Shown one piece after another: positions 5,631 through 10,109 of a DNA stretch of 10,109 nucleotides. Both the position numbers and the translations under genes were made by a program. The stretch's first letter is position 1. The number at the start of each line of letters is the position of its first letter. Source of the DNA: Reyranella sp. (lineage in GTDB: Bacteria; Pseudomonadota; Alphaproteobacteria; Reyranellales; Reyranellaceae); NCBI GenBank assembly GCA_016780605.1, contig JADHLS010000116.1:1-10109 (forward strand). The letters are read 5' to 3'. Under the pieces are notes generated by a model. The model searched no databases. It was given only the letters and a program-made list of their open reading frames with translations, and had not been told where the DNA came from.

Positions 5631-6587
5631 ATGAGAGCGATCGTCGTTTTGTCGTGTCTGCTGCTTGCCACGCCTGTCCTGGCGCAGACCCCTGCCAATC
5701 CTCCGCCGCTGCCTCTGCCTCCATGGTTCGTCGAGCTAGATACCGCCAAGAAGGGCGAGGTCTCGCGTGCCGACTTCCTGAAATACCGCATGAAGTCCTT
5801 CGACGACCTCGACGCCAACAAGGACGGCAAGATCTCGCTCGAGGAGTTCCTGAAGCTCGCCGAGCCGCCGCACATGACCGACACGCCGGGCGGGCCGAAT
5901 CTCGAGGAGCGCCGCAATCGCCTGCGGCCGGCGTTCCAGAACCTCGATACCAACGGCAGCGGCTTCATCGAGCGCGCCGAGGCCGAGGCGCCGATCCAGA
6001 TGGAGTTCAACCAGCTCGACACGGACCGCGACAACAAGATCACCGAGGCCGAACTGCGGCTGATCATGCAGCGCGCCCAGCAGCGCCAGGAGATCGAGCG
6101 CCAGCAGGTGGAAGCCGAGCGCCGCAAGGGCCTGGTGGCGCTGAACGACCTGATCGACATGCAGATGCGCGACGCCGACAAGCTCGACAAGAACAACGAC
6201 GGCAAGATCAGCCAGCAGGAGTATCTCGTGCTGGCGGGCCCGGCCGACGGGCCGCAATCGCAGGGCCTGCTGCCCTTCGACATCCGCAAGCAGCTCACCC
6301 TGATCAAGTTCCAGGCGATCGACACCAACAAGGACGGCATCATCGATCGGCCCGAGCTGACGGCCTACGCGGTGAAGGAGTTCCTCGAGACCGACACCAA
6401 CAAGGACCGCTTCCTCGACCAGGAAGAGGTGAAGAAGTTCCAGGAGGCGGAGGCCGCCAAGATCCAGGAGCTCATCAAGAAGTTGGCGCCGGCCGCTCCG
6501 CCGAAGCCTGCGCCGCAACCGCAACCGCAACGCGCGCCGGCTCCAGCGCCTGTCGCTCCGAGTCCTGTGCCGCAAGGCACGCGCTAG
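5631..6587 (+). CDS. Secreted or periplasmic protein with multiple EF-hand calcium-binding loops
   Basis: The 318-residue product has a clear Sec signal peptide (MRAIVVLSCLLLATPVLA, cleavage expected after Ala18). Seven EF-hand-like 12-residue loops follow at 37-48 (degenerate), 61-72, 106-117, 130-141, 186-197, 231-242 and 255-266. Good examples are DANKDGKISLEE, DKNNDGKISQQE and DTNKDGIIDRPE. Loops 4 and 7 replace the central Gly with Asn or Arg. A charged, Gln/Glu-rich helix lies between loops 4 and 5 (about 144-167), and the C-terminal 30 residues are Pro/Ala/Gln-rich. ATG 5631 gives a proper signal peptide; an in-frame ATG at 5571 would add 20 residues before it. No enzymatic domain is visible, so calcium binding or buffering outside the cytoplasm is the best description. 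It follows soxR by 84 bases on the same strand and converges with engB 12 bases away, with no obvious terminator hairpin. Confidence 0.88.
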   Translation: MRAIVVLSCLLLATPVLAQTPANPPPLPLPPWFVELDTAKKGEVSRADFLKYRMKSFDDLDANKDGKISLEEFLKLAEPPHMTDTPGGPNLEERRNRLRPAFQNLDTNGSGFIERAEAEAPIQMEFNQLDTDRDNKITEAELRLIMQRAQQRQEIERQQVEAERRKGLVALNDLIDMQMRDADKLDKNNDGKISQQEYLVLAGPADGPQSQGLLPFDIRKQLTLIKFQAIDTNKDGIIDRPELTAYAVKEFLETDTNKDRFLDQEEVKKFQEAEAAKIQELIKKLAPAAPPKPAPQPQPQRAPAPAPVAPSPVPQGTR

Positions 6588-6599
6588 GCCGCTCTCGCG

Positions 6600-7247
6600 T
6601 CACCCTGCCAAGGCGGCGAGCTCGGCCCTGAGCCCTGCGATCCCGAACCCCGTCTCGCTGCTGGTCGCCAGCACCTCGGGATGGGCGGCGGCATGCTTGC
6701 GGGCCACCACCTGGGCATTGGCGATGGCGCGCTGAACGTCGGCCGCCTTCAGTTGGTCGGCCTTGGTCAGCACGAGCTGGTAGGAGACGGCGGCGCTGTC
6801 GAGGTTCTTCATGGTCTCGCGGTCGGCCTCCTTGAGGCCGTGCCGGGAATCGATCAGCAGGCAGACGCGCTTGAGGGTCGGCCGGCCGCGCAGGTAGGCC
6901 GAGGCGAGATCCTGCCAGGCCTCCTTCATCGAGCGCGAGACCTGGGCGAAGCCGTAGCCCGGCAGGTCGACCAGGAACAACCGGCCGGCGAGATCGAAGA
7001 AATTGATCTGCCGCGTATGGCCGGGCTTGGACGAGGTACGCGCCAGCGTGCGCCGGCCCGTCAGCGCATTCACAAGGCTCGACTTGCCGACATTGGAGCG
7101 GCCGGCAAAGGCGATTTCGGGCAGGCCAAACGGCGGCAGCGATTCGAACGACGCCGCGCCGGCGATGAATTCGCAAGGTCCGGCGAAGAGCTTGCGCGCC
7201 GCCTCGATCTCTTCCGGCGTACGCCTTTCTTGCTCTTCGTTGGGCAT
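6600..7247 (-). CDS. engB: Ribosome biogenesis GTPase EngB (YihA/YsxC)
   Basis: This cytoplasmic GTPase of the TRAFAC class assists assembly of the large ribosomal subunit. The 215-residue protein carries all G motifs: G1 GRSNVGKSS (49-57), G2 Thr78 in PGHTRQ, G3 DLPGYG (94-99), G4 TKAD (161-164) and G5 TSS (195-197). The start codon overlaps the yidC stop by one base (TAATG), which implies coupled translation. It is the last gene of the rpmH-rnpA-yidD-yidC-engB cluster here. In many alphaproteobacteria argB comes next, but here the convergent EF-hand gene does. Length and motifs are standard. Confidence 0.97.
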   Translation of the reverse strand: MPNEEQERRTPEEIEAARKLFAGPCEFIAGAASFESLPPFGLPEIAFAGRSNVGKSSLVNALTGRRTLARTSSKPGHTRQINFFDLAGRLFLVDLPGYGFAQVSRSMKEAWQDLASAYLRGRPTLKRVCLLIDSRHGLKEADRETMKNLDSAAVSYQLVLTKADQLKAADVQRAIANAQVVARKHAAAHPEVLATSSETGFGIAGLRAELAALAG

Positions 7248-9109
7248 TACCGCTTCTTGGCTTTGCCACCCTTCTTGCCGCCGCCGTCAGCGGGCGGTGC
7301 GGGCGCCGGGCCTGCGGCGGCAACGGCGGGCTTGGCCGGCTTCGGCGCCGCCTTGCCGCCGATCGGCGCGCCGTGGCGGCGCATGATCGTGTACTGCTGG
7401 GCGATCGAGAGCGTGTTGCTCCACGCCCAGTAGATCACCAGGCCGGCGGCGAACGGCGCCAACATGAAGGTGAACAGGATCGGCAGGAACTGGAACACAC
7501 GCGCCTGCACCGGATCGGTCGGCGCCGGATTGAGCTTCTGCTGCAGGTACATCGTGACGCCCATGATCAGGGGCCAGATGCCGATGTTGAAGAAGTGCAG
7601 GAACTGCGGGACCTGCCAATCGAACAGGCCGAACCCCGTCAGGATGGTCAGCGGATCGGGCGCGCTCAGGTCCTTGATCCAGCCGAAGAACGGCTGATGG
7701 CGCATCTCGATCGACGTGTAGAGCACCTTGTAGAGCGCAAAGAACACCGGGATCTGCACCACGATCGGCAGGCAGCCCGCCGCCGGGTTCACCTTCTCGC
7801 GGCGGTAGAGCTGCATCAGCTCCTGGTTCATGCGCTGGCGATCCTCGCCATAGCGCTCCTTGAGCTTCTCCATCTCCGGCTGCAGCGCCTTCATCTTGCT
7901 CATCGCCGCATAGGATTTGTTGGCGAGCGGGAAGAACACCGCCTTGACGATCACGGTCAGCACCAGGATCGCGATGCCGAAGTTGCCGATATGCACGAAC
8001 AACCACTCGAGCAGCCAGAACAGCGGCTTGGTGAAGAACCAGAACCAGCCCCAGTCGATCGTCAGATTGAACTTCTCGATGCCGTACTTCTGCTCGTAGT
8101 CGGAGATGACGCGCACGATCTTGGCGCCGGCGAACAACTTGGCGTCGGTCGTGGCGGTGGCGCCCGGGGCCACGGCCTGGCCGGGGGCGACATAGTCGAT
8201 CTGGTACTTGAGGTCGGGACCGGCACCGGTCTGCTTGATCGAGACGTCGACCTTCTGTTGCTGCTCGGGGATCAGCGTCGCCATCCAGTACTTGTCGGTC
8301 ATGCCGACCCAGCCACCGGTGGTCGCGATCTTTTGCGACTTGTTGTCCTTGAAGTCGGAGTAGCTGAATTCCTTGTAGCTGTTGTTGAAGACGCCGTAGG
8401 GGCCTTCGTGCAGGATGTAGATGCCCTCGGCCTTGGGCTCGCCGTAGCGGACGATCAGGCTCCAGGGATAGACCGTGACCGGCTTGTCGGTCTTGTTCTC
8501 GACGCTCTGCTTGACGTCGAACATGAAGTAGTCGTCGAGCGAGACATCGAGGGCGAAGATCAGGCCCTGGCCGTTGTCCCAGGTGAGCCGCACCGGCTTG
8601 CCGGGCGCCACGGTGGTGGCGCTCGCGGTCCACAGCGTGTCGGGGCCGGGCACCTTGGTCGATGGATCGGCGGCCGACCAGCCGAACTCGGCGTAGTAGG
8701 GATGCTCGCTGCCGACCGGTGACAGCACCGGCACCGGCGGGCTCTTGGGGTCGACGGTCTCGCGGTACTTGACCAGGCGCACGTCGTCGATGCGGCCGCC
8801 CTTCAGCGCAATCGAGCCGACCAGCTCGGGCGTGTCGAAGGTGACGCGCGGCGACTGGGCGAGCGCATCGGTGCGGCTCATGACCTGGACCGGCTGCGCG
8901 GCCGGCGCGCCGGGTTGCACCGTTCCCTGCGTGCCGGGCGCCTGACCCGGAGCTTGCGCCGGCGCCTGCGGTGAGCCGGGCTGCGTCGTCGCGGCGGTCG
9001 TTTGCTGGGTGTTGGTGACCGGCGACTTGGCCGGCGGGAAGGCGTACTGCCAGCCCACGATGATCAGCACCGAGAGCACAATGGCGATGATGAAATTCTT
9101 CTGGTCCAT
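7247..9109 (-). CDS. yidC: Membrane protein insertase YidC
   Basis: YidC inserts and folds inner-membrane proteins, alone or with SecYEG. The 620-residue protein has TM1 at about 5-24 and a Pro/Ala/Gln/Thr-rich linker at 31-76. The periplasmic P1 beta-sandwich domain spans about 85-350. The conserved insertase core follows: an amphipathic/TM stretch at 353-395, the C1 coiled-coil hairpin with [19 protein letters not shown] (403-421), [21 protein letters not shown] (440-460), then TMs near 505-522 and 540-572. In the hydrophilic groove the residue matching the E. coli TM2 Arg366 is Lys389 ([10 protein letters not shown]), a conservative change I recall as common in alphaproteobacteria. The tail (582-620) is Ala/Pro/Gly then Lys-rich and probably ribosome-facing. 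yidD ends 11 bases upstream and engB overlaps downstream. The ribosome site is weak, consistent with coupling. Confidence 0.98.
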   Translation of the reverse strand: MDQKNFIIAIVLSVLIIVGWQYAFPPAKSPVTNTQQTTAATTQPGSPQAPAQAPGQAPGTQGTVQPGAPAAQPVQVMSRTDALAQSPRVTFDTPELVGSIALKGGRIDDVRLVKYRETVDPKSPPVPVLSPVGSEHPYYAEFGWSAADPSTKVPGPDTLWTASATTVAPGKPVRLTWDNGQGLIFALDVSLDDYFMFDVKQSVENKTDKPVTVYPWSLIVRYGEPKAEGIYILHEGPYGVFNNSYKEFSYSDFKDNKSQKIATTGGWVGMTDKYWMATLIPEQQQKVDVSIKQTGAGPDLKYQIDYVAPGQAVAPGATATTDAKLFAGAKIVRVISDYEQKYGIEKFNLTIDWGWFWFFTKPLFWLLEWLFVHIGNFGIAILVLTVIVKAVFFPLANKSYAAMSKMKALQPEMEKLKERYGEDRQRMNQELMQLYRREKVNPAAGCLPIVVQIPVFFALYKVLYTSIEMRHQPFFGWIKDLSAPDPLTILTGFGLFDWQVPQFLHFFNIGIWPLIMGVTMYLQQKLNPAPTDPVQARVFQFLPILFTFMLAPFAAGLVIYWAWSNTLSIAQQYTIMRRHGAPIGGKAAPKPAKPAVAAAGPAPAPPADGGGKKGGKAKKR

Positions 9110-9120
9110 TTGATCAGACT

Positions 9121-9435
9121 TCAGATGCGCTCGGCGGTTTCACAGGAGAGGCTGGGCGGCACCGGGTCGTAGCCCGCGCCGCCCCACGGCCCGCAACGGC
9201 ACAGGCGGTGGGCGGCGAGCCAGCTGCCGCGCAAGGCGCCATGGCGCGCCACCGCCTCGGCGGCATAGGCCGAGCAGGACGGCTCATAGCGGCAGGCGCC
9301 GACAAAGAAATAGGCCAGCGTGAGCTGATAGACGCGGATCGCCCCACGCAGCGCCCCAATCATAAGGTGGGAGAACATGCGGCCCGGAAACTGGCGATTT
9401 GCCGGCCCCGGCGCAAGGCGTCCGAAGCAGGTCAT
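9121..9435 (-). CDS. yidD: Membrane protein insertion efficiency factor YidD
   Basis: YidD is a small membrane-associated protein that assists YidC-dependent insertion. The family core is clear: [20 protein letters not shown], then [13 protein letters not shown], and [16 protein letters not shown] near the C-terminus, with the conserved cysteines. Two starts are possible. ATG 9433-9435 overlaps the rnpA stop as ATGA and gives 104 residues. ATG 9376-9378 gives 85 residues, nearer the family's usual 70-90. The longer form is listed because the ATGA overlap suggests translational coupling; neither start has a strong ribosome site. yidC begins 11 bases after the stop. Confidence 0.93.
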   Translation of the reverse strand: MTCFGRLAPGPANRQFPGRMFSHLMIGALRGAIRVYQLTLAYFFVGACRYEPSCSAYAAEAVARHGALRGSWLAAHRLCRCGPWGGAGYDPVPPSLSCETAERI

Positions 9436-9791
9436 GGCGTCGCGAGGGCCTTCAACCGCTTCAGCGCTTCGACAAGCTCCAGCCGCAGGGCGGCGAAGTC
9501 GCGGGCGATGGCGGCCTGGCGGCCGACCAGGACATAGTCGAGGTCGGCCCGCGCCTGGCCCGGGATCACTTGCCGGGCAGCCTCGCGCAGGCGGCGGCGC
9601 ACCCGGTTGCGGATCACGGCATTGCCGACCTTGCGGCTGACGGTGAAACCCACCCGGATCGCGGGCAGGACCAGCTCGGGCGGTATGGGGGCAGCCTGCA
9701 GGACAAACCCCGGCATGGCGCAGCGCCGTCCGGCCTGGACGCGCAGGAAATCGCGACGGTTCGGCAGCCGCCCGAGGGGCGCCGAGGCCAA
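9432..9791 (-). CDS. rnpA: Ribonuclease P protein component
   Basis: This basic protein partners the catalytic RNase P RNA in maturing tRNA 5' ends. The 119-residue product shows [11 protein letters not shown] near the N-terminus (8-18) and the family signature [20 protein letters not shown] (48-67), including the RNR box. No ATG lies before the conserved region in this frame, so TTG 9789-9791 is taken as the start, 14 bases after the rpmH stop. It lacks a Shine-Dalgarno match, so translation probably depends on ribosomes finishing rpmH. The frame stays open upstream to 10034, but that part is antisense-free overlap with rpmH and does not resemble rnpA. The stop overlaps the yidD start (ATGA). 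Confidence 0.93.
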   Translation of the reverse strand: MASAPLGRLPNRRDFLRVQAGRRCAMPGFVLQAAPIPPELVLPAIRVGFTVSRKVGNAVIRNRVRRRLREAARQVIPGQARADLDYVLVGRQAAIARDFAALRLELVEALKRLKALATP

Positions 9792-9805
9792 GGTGACGAG
9801 GCCGA

Positions 9806-9940
9806 TTAGGCCGAGAGGCGCTTGCGGCCCGACTTGCGCCGGTTGGCGATGACCTTGCGGCCGCCCACCGTCGCCATCCGGGACCGGAAGCCGTGCCGGC
9901 GCTTGCGCACCAGCTTGCTCGGCTGATAGGTGCGTTTCAT
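9806..9940 (-). CDS. rpmH: 50S ribosomal protein L34
   Basis: The 44-residue, highly basic protein of the large ribosomal subunit begins [18 protein letters not shown] and ends [10 protein letters not shown], with the family-typical [14 protein letters not shown] in between. Length is exactly what is expected. The start ATG 9938-9940 has a strong GAAGGAG site seven bases upstream (9948-9954). It heads the cluster rpmH-rnpA-yidD-yidC-engB and has a good promoter and a hairpin in its leader. Confidence 0.98.
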   Translation of the reverse strand: MKRTYQPSKLVRKRRHGFRSRMATVGGRKVIANRRKSGRKRLSA

Positions 9941-9964
9941 CACGCAACTCCTTCAAATACAAGA

Positions 9965-9987
9965 CCCCCGCGCGAACCGGGCGGGGG
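9965..9987 (-). promoter_or_regulatory. GC-rich hairpin in the rpmH 5' leader
   Basis: CCCCCGC (9965-9971) pairs perfectly with GCGGGGG (9981-9987) across a nine-base loop. On the minus strand the stem is followed by TCTTGTATTT, a U-rich stretch, and then the GAAGGAG ribosome site. With transcription starting near 9999, the hairpin would occupy roughly +12 to +34 of the leader. It could act as a leaky terminator/attenuator, a protein-binding site or an mRNA stabiliser; the sequence alone does not tell. Confidence 0.7.
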
Positions 9988-10005
9988 CAAATTCCGTGGG
10001 CGAGG

Positions 10006-10034
10006 GTAATAAGCGCGGCGGTGGCCCGAGTCAA
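10006..10034 (-). promoter_or_regulatory. Housekeeping sigma-type promoter of rpmH
   Basis: On the minus strand TTGACT (-35, 10029-10034) and TATTAC (-10, 10006-10011) are separated by exactly 17 bases. Transcription would begin near 9999, giving a leader of about 60 bases. The -35 element ends only 19 bases before the divergent GST-like start codon, so the two genes share a compact control region. Confidence 0.8.
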
Positions 10035-10053
10035 CGACAGGTAGGATGGCCCT

Positions 10054-10109
10054 ATGCCCCTGATTCTCCATGGCTATCACTACAGCGTCTACAACCGCAT
10101 CGCCCGTCT
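10054..10109 (+). CDS. Glutathione S-transferase-like protein (3' truncated by window end)
   Basis: Only 18 complete codons are visible: MPLILHGYHYSVYNRIAR. The first strand (LILHGY) followed by a short loop and helix (SVYNRIAR) matches the N-terminal thioredoxin-like domain of bacterial glutathione S-transferases, in which Tyr/Ser near residue 10 supports the glutathione thiol. TAGGAT with AGGA seven bases before ATG 10054 is a fair ribosome site. The gene is divergent from rpmH. The call rests on a very short segment and should be treated as probable only. Confidence 0.65.
   Translation, partial: MPLILHGYHYSVYNRIAR

Noticed and set aside
5631..6587. EF-hand loops read as a DNA-level tandem repeat or duplicated insertion
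   Set aside because: The loops share a protein motif, but spacing and nucleotide sequence differ between copies, so this is an old protein-domain repeat and not a recent DNA repeat.
5423..6631. Plus-strand open frame of 402 codons overlapping the EF-hand gene and the end of soxR
   Set aside because: Arg/Gly/Ala-rich shadow in another frame; the overlapping frame has a signal peptide and repeated calcium-binding loops.
7373..8722. Plus-strand open frame of 449 codons antisense to yidC
   Set aside because: The product is a low-complexity Arg/His/Leu/Asp mixture, and the minus strand encodes a complete YidC.
9965..9987. Hairpin as a terminator for an upstream minus-strand gene
   Set aside because: The gene on the far side is divergent (plus strand), so no minus-strand transcript is expected to need ending here; a leader role is likelier.
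9941..10053. Possible chromosomal origin next to rpmH, as in some bacteria
   Set aside because: No DnaA box resembling TTATCCACA, no A/T-rich unwinding region and no dnaA or gidA neighbour; the gap is explained by the rpmH promoter and leader.
1..10109. CRISPR array, insertion sequence, phage, toxin-antitoxin or tRNA/rRNA genes
   Set aside because: No regularly spaced direct repeats, transposase or integrase motifs, small toxin-like pairs or cloverleaf sequences were recognised on either strand.

Overview
The window is a dense, GC-rich stretch of chromosome, almost certainly from an alphaproteobacterium. The strongest clue is the ribosomal-protein/RNase P/insertase block read on the minus strand from the right end: rpmH, rnpA, yidD, yidC, engB. 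Alphaproteobacteria typically carry this block with argB directly behind engB. A Rhodospirillales- or Reyranella-like lineage would fit, but this is a guess from general impression and cannot be proven without searches.

Left part (1-3304): a 5'-truncated plus-strand gene for a COG4091-type NAD(P)-dependent oxidoreductase with a C-terminal SAF domain runs into a large nested inverted repeat. That repeat fills the whole gap to a convergent minus-strand cluster. Read in transcription order, the cluster is argB (arginine synthesis), def (peptide deformylase) and a single-domain globin.

Middle part (3305-6599): five genes in mixed orientations lie between argB and engB. They are a 2-oxoglutarate/Fe(II) oxygenase (+), a SpoIIAA/STAS-like protein (-), a VOC (glyoxalase-fold) protein (-), soxR (+) and a secreted protein with seven EF-hand-like loops (+). 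A near-perfect SoxR operator lies in the gap between soxR and the VOC gene. It occupies a 19-bp spacer between good -35 and -10 hexamers that point at the VOC gene. The VOC and STAS-like genes therefore look like a small SoxR-controlled, redox-activated unit. Because argB usually follows engB, this 3.3-kb block looks like an insertion or rearrangement that separated argB from its ancestral operon.

Right part (6600-10109): engB, yidC, yidD, rnpA and rpmH are tightly packed on the minus strand, with stop/start overlaps (TAATG, ATGA) implying translational coupling. They are driven by a recognisable promoter (TTGACT-N17-TATTAC) and a short leader that contains a GC-rich hairpin just before the rpmH ribosome binding site. 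The window ends 56 bases into a divergent plus-strand gene whose N-terminus resembles glutathione S-transferases.

Most of the window is ordinary core genome. No CRISPR array, transposase, tRNA, rRNA or phage gene is visible. The parts most worth attention are the SoxR-VOC-STAS unit, the block that splits engB from argB, the nested inverted repeat at 1241-1314, and the rpmH leader hairpin.
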